This document shows, one piece after another, positions 1 through 6,867 of a stretch of DNA of 7,201 nucleotides. The stretch lies in the NCBI GenBank assembly GCA_029549705.1, contig JAKPIR010000389.1, positions 1-7,201 of the forward strand, written 5' to 3'. The notes below the pieces were generated by a model, which was not told where the DNA came from, did no database searches, and worked only from the letters and a program-made list of their open reading frames with translations. Made by a program: the position numbers and the translations under genes. The DNA is from Pseudomonadota bacterium (GTDB taxonomy: Bacteria; Pseudomonadota; Gammaproteobacteria; Burkholderiales; Methylophilaceae). Position 1 is the first letter of the stretch; each line of letters opens with the position of its first letter.

Positions 1-1407
1 ACGGTATTTGGCAACACCACCAATAATACCAGCACCACGGATACTTCATTCTTAACGGATTTTGCGCAAAGTGTTGATGGCGGCATGATAGACACAAATG
101 ATGTAGATCCGATTGCAGAAGCAGAAGTTTATATGGCGTATGGCCGCGGTGCGCAAGCCGAAGAAATTCTTAAAGATGCGATACAAAAAGAGCCTAAACG
201 CTACGAATTGCATTTAAAACTACTCGAAATTTATGCGGAAAGCAAAAACAATTCTGCATTTGAAGCCATTGCTGGTGAACTCTACACCACTTTAGGTGCG
301 GATGACCCCACTTGGGCAAAAGTGGCCAGATTGGGTGCAACGTTAGAGCCAGATAATCCGTTGTATGACGTAAGCAAGCTTGCGGCGGTGTCGGAAGGTG
401 CCACTGAAGCGCTGAATCTGGGGAACGATGAAAACGATTTAGTGTTTGGTTCAGATGAAGTGGCGCCACAAACCGAAGACAATAGCCTAGATTTTGCGCT
501 CGATAGCGACGAAGTATTGAACGACCCGTTTGCTGATCAGGCTGATTCTTCGGTGGAAGACGCCACGTCAGTTGTGGCCGACAGCTTTGCTCCGGCAGAA
601 AATGAAATTGCCTTCTCAAGCGACACTGAGACTTTTGATTTAGGTGATTTGGGCAGCACCGATACAAGCCAAACTACAAATCCAACTGAAGATTCGTCGC
701 AAGCAGAAGCGAGCAATGTCATGGATTTTGATTTGGGTGACGCGTTTGACATTGGTGAGCCGACAACTGCTCCTACAACCTTAGAAACCGTTGCGGAATC
801 ATTGCCTTCATTTGATTTGCCAGTGGCCGCTTCAACTGAAGCATTGCAGGCGTCCGCATCAGATTTGTCTTCAGAATTTAATTTAGACGTACCAACTGAA
901 CCAGAGATGGTAGCATCAACAGAAGCGCCAGCGCTTGATTTTGCTATGGATTTGGATTTCCCAAGTTTAACTGAACCGAGCAAGCCAGAATCAGCGCCGG
1001 TTGATATTCTGGCTGAAGAAAAATCAGTTGCAGATACCTTAGGTGATTTTTCATTCGATTTACCAGTAACAGAAGCGGATAACGCAAATGGTGCTGTTGA
1101 AAACACTTCAATCGTTTCAGCGCCAGAAGCGCACACATTCGATTTGTCTTCAATCAGCTTAGATTTAGATACACCAACAGTGCAACCGACCGCTTCACAG
1201 ACGGAAGATTTTTCAACAGAAGGTTTGGCGCCAGCCAATAATGCTGGGCTAGAGCCGCAAGACGTTGAAATTAAACTTGATTTGGTTGCAGTTTATATTG
1301 ATATGGATGACAAAGTAGGCGCGCGCGAGTTGCTTGAAGAAGTGCTTAAAGAAGGTAGCACACAGCAAAAACAACGCGCACAAGCATTGCTGGATAGCTT
1401 GGCCTAG
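1..1407 (+). CDS. fimV: FimV family protein, C-terminal part (5' end outside window)
   Basis: The frame is open from base 1, so the gene begins upstream; 468 residues are visible, ending at TAG 1405-1407. FimV is a large inner-membrane protein with a periplasmic peptidoglycan-binding (LysM) part and a cytoplasmic TPR part, and it organises polar machinery such as type IV pili. The N-terminal LysM and membrane parts are not in this window. Seen here: the typical motif SFLTDFAQ followed by GGMIDTNDVDPIAEAEVYMA (about residues 17-46), then a TPR-like helical stretch to about residue 120. Next is a roughly 300-residue acidic, Ser/Thr/Ala-rich, low-complexity linker with recurring FDL/FDI motifs (about residues 212, 243, 249, 271, 352, 380). 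The last 48 residues, from DVEIKLDLVAVYIDMDD at 421 on, match the conserved FimV C-terminal domain. An internal ATG at 85 is not the start, because family-conserved sequence lies before it. A strong terminator follows directly. Confidence 0.93.
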   Translation, partial: TVFGNTTNNTSTTDTSFLTDFAQSVDGGMIDTNDVDPIAEAEVYMAYGRGAQAEEILKDAIQKEPKRYELHLKLLEIYAESKNNSAFEAIAGELYTTLGADDPTWAKVARLGATLEPDNPLYDVSKLAAVSEGATEALNLGNDENDLVFGSDEVAPQTEDNSLDFALDSDEVLNDPFADQADSSVEDATSVVADSFAPAENEIAFSSDTETFDLGDLGSTDTSQTTNPTEDSSQAEASNVMDFDLGDAFDIGEPTTAPTTLETVAESLPSFDLPVAASTEALQASASDLSSEFNLDVPTEPEMVASTEAPALDFAMDLDFPSLTEPSKPESAPVDILAEEKSVADTLGDFSFDLPVTEADNANGAVENTSIVSAPEAHTFDLSSISLDLDTPTVQPTASQTEDFSTEGLAPANNAGLEPQDVEIKLDLVAVYIDMDDKVGARELLEEVLKEGSTQQKQRAQALLDSLA

Positions 1408-1424
1408 TTGCAGTTTGTTTCACT

Positions 1425-1453
1425 AAAAGCCGGGCAATTTGCTCGGCTTTTTT
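1425..1453 (+). terminator. Rho-independent terminator after fimV
   Basis: A 12-bp stem pairs 1425-1436 (AAAAGCCGGGCA) with 1440-1451 (TGCTCGGCTTTT). It has one G-U wobble, a 3-nt loop and a T-run at 1448-1453. It starts 17 bp after the fimV stop. This is a textbook intrinsic terminator for the + strand, and the A-run on the left flank may let it work in reverse too. It implies that the downstream EcfT-like/truA genes need their own promoter. Confidence 0.9.
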
Positions 1454-1713
1454 ACGCCCATTTTTAGGCTAAATATCAGTGATAAATCGCTTTATGTTAC
1501 GCCGAGAAATTTTTTATGCCCTGCGAGCCTTTATTTACAAGGCTTTCAGAGCATCAAAAAAGGTTGGTGCTGAAAATGCGCAATTAATCTCAAATTTATA
1601 GATGCTAAAAACATGGGATTTAAAAAGGCATTTGCCAAGTTTTTGGCTAACAAAAGTGGTAGTATTTGTGCAAACTCTGCCACCTCTACATTGAAATCAT
1701 TCGCGCTTAACTG
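1454..1713. other. 260-bp AT-rich intergenic region
   Basis: This gap lies between the fimV terminator and the EcfT-like gene. It holds an imperfect inverted repeat (1510-1561), a small hairpin (GCCAA 1634-1638 with TTGGC 1643-1647) and a doubtful 33-codon reading frame (1613-1714). It must probably contain the promoter for the EcfT-like/truA genes, because a terminator lies upstream. I could not find a -35/-10 pair with good spacing: candidates such as TTGTGC 1666-1671 with TACATT 1687-1692 have only a 15-bp spacer and weak -35 match. I see no cobalamin or other riboswitch consensus, no tRNA and no transposon end. Confidence 0.7.
1510..1561. repeat. Imperfect inverted repeat (long hairpin)
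   Basis: The left arm 1510-1529 pairs with the right arm 1541-1561 around an 11-nt loop (1530-1540). I count 17 Watson-Crick pairs and one G-T pair, broken by two mismatches and one bulged base. The outer six pairs are a T-run against an A-run, so neither strand leaves an unpaired U-tract after the stem. It therefore does not read as a normal intrinsic terminator. It could be a transcript-stabilising or regulatory hairpin, or a degenerate repeat element; the function is unknown. Confidence 0.6.
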
Positions 1714-2364
1714 ATGCATCCATTTGTTAAAATATTCGGTTTTATCATGCTGTTAATCAGCATGAGCTATCTCACACCGTTTTATCTTATCGCATTGTGC
1801 GTGTTCAGTTGTGCAGTCGCGCTAGGGCTGTCAGGTAAAAATTTTAGTCGGGTAATGCTACGAATGCGCTGGCTGTTTTTATCCATGTTAATTGTTTATG
1901 CTTTGACTACACCGGGTGAATATGTCCAGCCGTTTCCATTCGATACAGCGCCTACCTATGAAGGTCTGGAATCCGGATTGCTGCAAGTGGCAAAGTTGCT
2001 GATTGCGTTAGCCAGTTTGAGTGTATTATTTGCAACCAGCAGTCAGGCGCAACTTATGTTGGGCTTATATTATTTATTGTTGCCGTTGCGATGGTTGGGC
2101 TTGAACGTGGAACGATTTACGGCACGATTATTACTCACCCTTGATTACGTTGAAGTGCTGGCGCTGGATAAGCACTTTAAAATCAATTTTCAGCAGTTTG
2201 ATAACCTACATAAGATGACCAATTCAGTCACCCAAGCGTTGCTGGTGCCAAAGCAGATTGAACTAGAATTAACGCCATTCAACAAGCGAGATAAGCTCGC
2301 CTTGTGTATGATGGCTGGCTGCATGTTAAGCCTAGTGCTATTCGGTTTGAAGGCGATGATTTGA
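1714..2364 (+). CDS. EcfT/CbiQ-like energy-coupling factor transporter membrane protein (orphan)
   Basis: This is a 216-residue, strongly hydrophobic protein. Likely membrane helices lie at about residues 4-39 (probably two), 51-66, 88-108, 114-130 and 196-212. The MHP start, a TPGE motif at 66-69 after a helix, and the segment RFTARLLLTLDYVE (134-147) resemble the T-component of energy-coupling factor importers (CbiQ/EcfT/BioN), which couples two ATPases to a vitamin- or metal-binding S protein. The Ala-Arg at 137-138 fits the first coupling motif, but I do not see a second Ala-Arg-Gly/Ser motif in the 150-190 region. No ATPase or S-component gene is nearby, so the substrate cannot be told. 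ATG 1714 is preceded by an in-frame TAA at 1708 and has no clear Shine-Dalgarno sequence. The stop TGA shares a base with the truA ATG, which suggests coupled translation. Family assignment is moderately sure; specificity is unknown. Confidence 0.7.
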   Translation: MHPFVKIFGFIMLLISMSYLTPFYLIALCVFSCAVALGLSGKNFSRVMLRMRWLFLSMLIVYALTTPGEYVQPFPFDTAPTYEGLESGLLQVAKLLIALASLSVLFATSSQAQLMLGLYYLLLPLRWLGLNVERFTARLLLTLDYVEVLALDKHFKINFQQFDNLHKMTNSVTQALLVPKQIELELTPFNKRDKLALCMMAGCMLSLVLFGLKAMI

Positions 2365-3185
2365 TGGCGAGAATCACATTAGGTGTCGCATATGACGGTT
2401 CGGGATTCTGTGGCTGGCAAAGCCAGCCCTCTGCTTGTGGTGTGCAAGATGTACTGGAAGCCGCGATTGCTGGCATTGCACAGCTTCCCGTAAGAGTGCA
2501 TGCGGCAGGACGTACTGACACAGGTGTGCATGCCAGTTGCCAAGTTGTCCATTTTGATACGGCAAGCACGCGACCAATTTCAGCCTGGGTGCGTGGCGTG
2601 AATGCAAATCTTCCTGAAACAGTGCGGATAGAGTGGGCGAAAGAGGTTGATGCTACTTTTCATGCGCGGTTTTCGGCCTTCAGTCGAAGCTATGAATATT
2701 TGCTTTATAACGCGCCTGTGGCTTCTGCGCTTATGGCTAAAAAATCAGGCTGGTTTCATCTTCCGCTCGATTGTTTAGCTATGCAAAAAGCCGCGGGTTA
2801 CTTAATCGGTGAGCATGATTTTAGCGCTTTTCGCGCTGCTGAATGTCAGGCAAGTTCGCCTGTTCGTACGATGTACCAGGCCGAAGTCACGCAGCTAAAA
2901 TTAGCTGAAAATAAGGCGTATTTTCAATTTAACTTCAGTGCCAACGCTTTTTTGCAACATCAGGTACGTAACATGATTGGTGCATTGATTTATATTGGTA
3001 AGGGCGCCCATCCGCCAGAATATATGCAGACCTTGCTGCAAAATCGCAATCGCACCTTGTCTCCACCAACTTTTTCACCGCACGGGTTATATTTAGTGGG
3101 TGTGGGTTACGATGCCAAATGGGGGCTGCCCATTCGTGAGTACAAAGCGATAGACATGAATAAAAATCTGAGCGTGTTGATTTAA
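2364..3185 (+). CDS. truA: tRNA pseudouridine(38-40) synthase TruA
   Basis: TruA converts uridines 38-40 in the anticodon arm of many tRNAs to pseudouridine, acting as a cytoplasmic homodimer. The 273-residue product is of normal family length. Visible signatures: YDGSGFCGWQ (10-19), the catalytic-aspartate motif GRTDTGVHA (49-57, Asp52), FHARFSAFSRSYEY (99-112), GEHDFSAFRA (149-158) and FLQHQVRNMIGAL (196-208). The start is ATG 2364, overlapping the upstream stop as TGATG; the frame is open further up to an ATG at 2304, but those extra 20 residues lie inside the EcfT-like gene and MARITLGVAYDG is the normal family N-terminus. The gene ends at TAA 3183-3185. Its neighbour trpF follows after 57 bp. 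Confidence 0.96.
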   Translation: MARITLGVAYDGSGFCGWQSQPSACGVQDVLEAAIAGIAQLPVRVHAAGRTDTGVHASCQVVHFDTASTRPISAWVRGVNANLPETVRIEWAKEVDATFHARFSAFSRSYEYLLYNAPVASALMAKKSGWFHLPLDCLAMQKAAGYLIGEHDFSAFRAAECQASSPVRTMYQAEVTQLKLAENKAYFQFNFSANAFLQHQVRNMIGALIYIGKGAHPPEYMQTLLQNRNRTLSPPTFSPHGLYLVGVGYDAKWGLPIREYKAIDMNKNLSVLI

Positions 3186-3211
3186 GCGTTACAATATGCG
3201 CTGAGATAACC

Positions 3212-3220
3212 TGCTATAAA
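3212..3220 (+). promoter_or_regulatory. Possible extended -10 promoter element for trpFBA
   Basis: TGCTATAAA in the truA-trpF gap fits an extended -10 (TGnTATAAT with one mismatch). Transcription would start near 3227, upstream of the trpF start at 3243. No good -35 hexamer is present at 16-18 bp, so this is tentative. No Trp-codon-rich leader peptide or attenuator hairpin is visible in the gap. Confidence 0.25.
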
Positions 3221-3242
3221 TGAATTTGTTGAGAATCAAGAT

Positions 3243-3869
3243 TTGATAAGAACCAGAGTTAAAATCTGCGGTATCACACGATTAGAGGATGCCTTGACTG
3301 CGGTAGATTTAGGGGCGGATGCGATTGGTTTGGTGTTTTATGCACCGAGTCCGCGAAACGTCGAGATTGTTGCGGCTGCCGAAATTGCACGGCAAATTCC
3401 AGCCTTTGTGAGTGTGGTCGGTTTGTTTGTAAACGCTGAACCAAGATGGATTGAAGCGGTCATCGCAAGTGTTGGGTTAGATCTTTTGCAATTTCATGGT
3501 GATGAAACACCTGCAGACTGCGAACGCTTTGGTTTACCTTATATCAAAGCAATTCGCGTCAAAGCCGATACAAATTTGGTACAATACGCCCGAGACTTTG
3601 CATCAGCAAAAGCGCTGTTGCTAGACACTTATACCGAAGGCGTGGCGGGCGGAACAGGCCAAGTGTTTGACTGGAATTTGATTCCTAATACGTTGCCAAA
3701 GCCGGTGATTTTAGCTGGAGGCTTACAAGCAAATAACGTCGCACAAGCGATCGGGCAGGTAAAGCCTTATGCGGTGGATGTTAGCGGCGGCGTTGAAGCG
3801 ACAAAAGGCGTGAAAGACGCAAAAAAAATGGCTGCTTTTATGCGGCAAGTGGCTTTAAGCGGCAATTGA
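3243..3869 (+). CDS. trpF: Phosphoribosylanthranilate isomerase
   Basis: TrpF isomerises N-(5'-phosphoribosyl)anthranilate to CdRP, the third step of tryptophan synthesis, in a monofunctional (beta/alpha)8 barrel. The product has 208 residues, normal for a stand-alone TrpF. Visible motifs: VKICGITR with the general-base Cys9, GADAIGLVFY (24-33), LLQFHGDE (81-88), LLLDTYTEG with the general-acid Asp128, ILAGGL (156-161) and the phosphate-binding VDVSGGVE (178-185). The start is TTG 3243. The frame is open upstream only to the TAA at 3207-3209 and offers no ATG there; a weak GAGA ribosome-binding motif sits at about 3231-3234. Starting here gives MIRTRVKICGITR, the expected N-terminus. The stop is TGA 3867-3869, with trpB 36 bp later. 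The fusion to trpC found in enterics is absent, and trpC is not in the window. Confidence 0.96.
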   Translation: MIRTRVKICGITRLEDALTAVDLGADAIGLVFYAPSPRNVEIVAAAEIARQIPAFVSVVGLFVNAEPRWIEAVIASVGLDLLQFHGDETPADCERFGLPYIKAIRVKADTNLVQYARDFASAKALLLDTYTEGVAGGTGQVFDWNLIPNTLPKPVILAGGLQANNVAQAIGQVKPYAVDVSGGVEATKGVKDAKKMAAFMRQVALSGN

Positions 3870-3894
3870 GAATATTTAGATAAAGTTAAGAGTT

Positions 3895-3899
3895 GGGAG
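3895..3899 (+). promoter_or_regulatory. Ribosome binding site of trpB
   Basis: GGGAG lies 6 nt before ATG 3906. It supports that start over the out-of-frame ATG at 3902. Confidence 0.6.
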
Positions 3900-3905
3900 T
3901 GATGC

Positions 3906-5108
3906 ATGAAGCTTTATGACATGCCTGATGCGCGCGGGCATTTTGGACAATACGGTGGAACTTTCGTTGCCGAAACCTTGGTTGAGGCATTAGACGAACT
4001 ACGTGTGATGTATGAAAAATATCGCCATGACCCTGAGTTTTTAGCCGAATTTGCCTATGACTTAAAACACTTCGTGGGCCGCCCAAGTCCGATTTATCAT
4101 GCCAAAAGGTTGTCTGATAAAGTCGGTGGGGCGCAAATTTACTTAAAGCGCGAAGACTTAAACCATACGGGTGCGCACAAAATCAACAACACCATTGGAC
4201 AGGCATTGCTGGCCAAGCGCATGGGCAAGCCGCGTGTGATAGCCGAAACCGGTGCGGGCCAACATGGTGTAGCAACCGCCACGATTGCAGCCCGTTTGGG
4301 TCTTGAATGCGTTGTTTACATGGGTAGTGAGGATGTAAAACGCCAGGCACCGAACGTGTTTAGAATGAAGTTATTGGGCGCAACCGTAGTGCCAGTGGAA
4401 AGTGGCTCTAAAACGCTGAAAGATGCCTTAAATGAGGCAATGCGCGATTGGGTCACCAACGTGCATAACACTTTTTATATTATCGGCACTGTGGCAGGCC
4501 CGCATCCTTACCCGATGATGGTACGTGATTTCCAATCAGTGATTGGCACTGAGGCAAAAGTACAAATGATGGAAATGGCGGGTCGCCAGCCAGATGCGGT
4601 GGTTGCCTGTGTGGGAGGTGGCTCTAATGCAATGGGTATTTTTTACCCCTATATTGATGTGCCCAATGTACGCTTAATCGGCGTAGAGGCAGCCGGGCAT
4701 GGGCTGGAAACTGGTATGCACGCCGCACCACTCACTGCGAACAGCCCAGTAGGTGTTTTGCACGGCAATCGTACTTATTTAATGCAAGACGCTGATGGCA
4801 ATATCATTGAAACACACTCGGTTTCGGCTGGGCTAGATTATCCTGGCGTAGGTCCAGAACATGCTTGGCTTAAAGATATTAAGCGTGCTGAATATGTTGC
4901 CATTACGGATGATGAAGCGATGGCGGCATTTCACAATTTATGTCGTACGGAAGGCATTATTCCAGCATTGGAATCCAGTCATGCGCTGGCTTATGCTGAA
5001 AAGCTGGCGAAAACCATGCGCAAAGATGAAATCGTTTTAGTGAATTTATCTGGCCGCGGAGACAAAGATATCAATACCGTCGCTAAATTAGCAAACATTA
5101 CTTTATAA
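3906..5108 (+). CDS. trpB: Tryptophan synthase beta subunit
   Basis: TrpB condenses indole with L-serine to give L-tryptophan, using PLP, in the alpha2-beta2 complex with TrpA. The 400-residue product matches the TrpB1 family length. The PLP lysine is Lys92 in HTGAHKINN (88-95 region), and the catalytic glutamate is Glu114 in AETGAGQHG. The glycine-rich phosphate loop is GGGSN at 237-241, and the residue contacting the PLP ring nitrogen is Ser382 in LSGRGDKD. All four lie five positions after the Salmonella numbering (87, 109, 232-235, 377), so the enzyme looks intact. It starts with MKLYDMPDARGHFGQYGG after a good ribosome binding site. trpA follows 18 bp after the stop, as expected for subunits of one complex made in a fixed ratio. 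No divergent trpI-type regulator is present. Confidence 0.98.
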   Translation: MKLYDMPDARGHFGQYGGTFVAETLVEALDELRVMYEKYRHDPEFLAEFAYDLKHFVGRPSPIYHAKRLSDKVGGAQIYLKREDLNHTGAHKINNTIGQALLAKRMGKPRVIAETGAGQHGVATATIAARLGLECVVYMGSEDVKRQAPNVFRMKLLGATVVPVESGSKTLKDALNEAMRDWVTNVHNTFYIIGTVAGPHPYPMMVRDFQSVIGTEAKVQMMEMAGRQPDAVVACVGGGSNAMGIFYPYIDVPNVRLIGVEAAGHGLETGMHAAPLTANSPVGVLHGNRTYLMQDADGNIIETHSVSAGLDYPGVGPEHAWLKDIKRAEYVAITDDEAMAAFHNLCRTEGIIPALESSHALAYAEKLAKTMRKDEIVLVNLSGRGDKDINTVAKLANITL

Positions 5109-5126
5109 GTTCGAACTCATCATCCC

Positions 5127-5936
5127 ATGTCAAGAATCCAAGCCACTTTTAAAACCTTAAAGCAACAGGGTAAAACAGCACTTATCCCCTACATTACAGC
5201 CGGAGATCCACATCCAAAACACACAGTCGATTTGATGCATACCCTTGTCAAAAATGGTGCAGATATGATTGAACTGGGGATTCCGTTCTCAGACCCCATG
5301 GCAGATGGTCCAGTGATTCAACGTGCGAGTGAACGTGCGCTAGTGCACAAAGTAGGGTTAACTGCAGTACTTGAAATGGTGAAGGCGTTTCGTCAAATGG
5401 ACCAAACCACACCAATCATTCTCATGGGTTACGCTAATCCGATAGAGGCGATTGGTGCTGTCAATTTTGCAGACCGTGCAAAATCCGCAGACGTTGACGG
5501 GGTAATTACCGTTGACTATCCGCCAGAAGAGTGTGGTGAGTTTGTGAAAGAATTACGCGCACGTGATATTGATCCTGTGTTTTTACTTTCACCCACCACC
5601 GAACCGTCGCGTGTTGATTTAATTGTGAATCAGGCGAGTGGCTTTGTTTATTATGTGTCGCTCAAAGGAGTGACAGGTGCAGCTAATTTGGATATTGCAG
5701 AAGTCTCGCAGCGCGTTGCGGGTATTCGTCAGCAAACAAACTTGCCGGTAGGCGTGGGTTTTGGCATCCGCGATGCGTCCACGGCAAAGGCTACGGCAGC
5801 CATTGCAGATGCAGTTGTGGTAGGTAGTCGTATGGTGCAAGTGATTGAAGCATCCAATAATGAAAACTTGCTCAGTAACGTTGCCACGTTGATGCAAGAA
5901 CTGAAAACCGCAGTAGATGCTGCTGTAAAACGATAA
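5127..5936 (+). CDS. trpA: Tryptophan synthase alpha subunit
   Basis: TrpA cleaves indole-3-glycerol phosphate to indole and glyceraldehyde 3-phosphate and passes indole through a tunnel to TrpB. The 269-residue product has the usual length. The catalytic residues fall at the same numbers as in Salmonella: Glu49 in IELGIPFSDP and Asp60 in MADGPVIQ. The substrate-phosphate loops are GVTGA (181-185), GVGFGI (209-214) and VGSRMV (232-237). YITAGDP (22-28) is also typical. ATG 5127 gives the normal N-terminus (MSRIQATF), but the 18-bp gap after trpB has no recognisable Shine-Dalgarno sequence, so translation may depend on ribosomes arriving from trpB. The stop is TAA 5934-5936, and no terminator follows before accD. 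Confidence 0.98.
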   Translation: MSRIQATFKTLKQQGKTALIPYITAGDPHPKHTVDLMHTLVKNGADMIELGIPFSDPMADGPVIQRASERALVHKVGLTAVLEMVKAFRQMDQTTPIILMGYANPIEAIGAVNFADRAKSADVDGVITVDYPPEECGEFVKELRARDIDPVFLLSPTTEPSRVDLIVNQASGFVYYVSLKGVTGAANLDIAEVSQRVAGIRQQTNLPVGVGFGIRDASTAKATAAIADAVVVGSRMVQVIEASNNENLLSNVATLMQELKTAVDAAVKR

Positions 5937-5990
5937 AGTGAACATTAGCACTTAAACTAGGTAATTTATCACTAGAAAATTAAGCTATAA

Positions 5991-5996
5991 AAGGGG
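5991..5996 (+). promoter_or_regulatory. Ribosome binding site of accD
   Basis: AAGGGG lies 7 nt before ATG 6004 and is the strongest Shine-Dalgarno sequence in the window. It sits at the end of a 67-bp AT-rich gap after trpA, which suggests accD is translated independently of the trp genes. Confidence 0.65.
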
Positions 5997-6003
5997 TGTA
6001 CTT

Positions 6004-6867
6004 ATGGGTTGGCTCAATCAATTACCGCAAAAAATTAAACGTGCCGTAGGCGGAGATAAAAAAAGTGTTCCAGAGGGTGTTTGGAGCAAATGTTCCTCAT
6101 GTCAATCTGCCTTATATCACAAAGACCTGGCTGATAATGCTGAAGTATGCCCTAAGTGTGGCTATCATAATCGAATTGGTGCACGCGCACGTCTAGCGCA
6201 GTTGTTAGATGCCGAAGGACAGTTTGAAATTGGGGCGAATGTACAAGCTGTTGATGTGCTTAAATTTAACGACAGTAAAAGTTATGCGGATCGTATTAAA
6301 GAATCACAAAAAACCGTCAATGAAAAAGATGCTTTGGTAGTCATGCAAGGCACTATAAAATCAGTACCGGCAGTGGTTGCTGTGTTTGAGTTTAAATTTA
6401 TGGGCGGTTCGATGGGTTCAGTGGTTGGCGAGCGCTTTGTGCGTGGCGTACAAACTGCTATTGATAACAAAATGGCTTTTGTTTGCATCTCTGCCAGTGG
6501 CGGCGCGCGCATGCAAGAAGGTCTGTTCTCGCTCATGCAAATGGCGAAAACCAGTGCTGCACTCACACAGTTAAGCAAGGCAGGTTTACCTTATATTTCA
6601 GTGTTAACAGACCCAACCATGGGCGGAGTTTCCGCGAGTTTTGCTATGCTGGGTGATGTGATTGTGGCGGAACCTCAGGCTTTAATTGGCTTTGCTGGGC
6701 CACGCGTGATTGAGCAAACGGTACGTGAAACCTTGCCGGATGGTTTTCAGCGCGCTGAATTTTTACTAGAGCATGGAGCGATTGATATGATTATTGATCG
6801 TCGTGAAATGCGTGATCGATTGGCGTCAATTTTGGCAAGTCTGATGCGTTTGCCGGTAGCTGCCTAG
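6004..6867 (+). CDS. accD: Acetyl-CoA carboxylase carboxyltransferase, beta subunit
   Basis: AccD pairs with AccA (not in the window) to move the carboxyl group from biotinylated AccB to acetyl-CoA, giving malonyl-CoA, the first committed step of fatty acid synthesis. The product has 287 residues. The N-terminal four-cysteine zinc ribbon is Cys30, Cys33, Cys49 and Cys52 (C-x2-C-x15-C-x2-C, three positions later than in E. coli). The crotonase-fold carboxyltransferase core follows, with FKFMGGSMGSVVGE (130-143), SGGARMQEG (165-173), the oxyanion-type loop PTMGGVSAS (204-212) and IGFAGPRVIEQTV (228-240). All key features are intact. The start is well supported by the preceding AAGGGG. The accD-trpA and accD-folC neighbourhoods are common in beta- and gammaproteobacteria. 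The zinc ribbon of E. coli AccD is reported to bind its own mRNA, a possible autoregulation I cannot test here. Confidence 0.97.
   Translation: MGWLNQLPQKIKRAVGGDKKSVPEGVWSKCSSCQSALYHKDLADNAEVCPKCGYHNRIGARARLAQLLDAEGQFEIGANVQAVDVLKFNDSKSYADRIKESQKTVNEKDALVVMQGTIKSVPAVVAVFEFKFMGGSMGSVVGERFVRGVQTAIDNKMAFVCISASGGARMQEGLFSLMQMAKTSAALTQLSKAGLPYISVLTDPTMGGVSASFAMLGDVIVAEPQALIGFAGPRVIEQTVRETLPDGFQRAEFLLEHGAIDMIIDRREMRDRLASILASLMRLPVAA

Noticed and set aside
537..1238. Long antisense reading frame (233 codons) opposite fimV
   Set aside because: It is a shadow of the repetitive, codon-biased fimV linker; the translation is low-complexity Ser/Ala/Lys-rich and resembles no protein family, and fimV itself is clearly coding.
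1602..1694. 30-codon frame starting MLKTWDLK in the intergenic gap
   Set aside because: It has no ribosome binding site, overlaps another short open frame, and ends without relation to the next gene.
1454..1713. Cobalamin or other vitamin riboswitch upstream of the EcfT-like gene
   Set aside because: No B12-box-like or other riboswitch core sequence could be found, and the only large structure is the simple hairpin at 1510-1561.
2304..2363. Upstream ATG extending truA by 20 codons
   Set aside because: The extension lies inside the EcfT-like coding sequence and adds residues absent from the TruA family; ATG 2364 gives the normal N-terminus.
5957..5975. Paired CTAG sites in the trpA-accD gap as an operator
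   Set aside because: CTAG is self-complementary by itself and the flanking bases do not extend the symmetry.
5986..5991. TATAAA as a -10 promoter for accD
   Set aside because: A start 6-8 bp downstream would fall within or just after the Shine-Dalgarno sequence at 5991-5996, and there is no -35 hexamer at the right distance.
6377..6574. Second + strand frame within accD
   Set aside because: It lies entirely within the well-supported accD gene in another frame and has no recognisable protein features.
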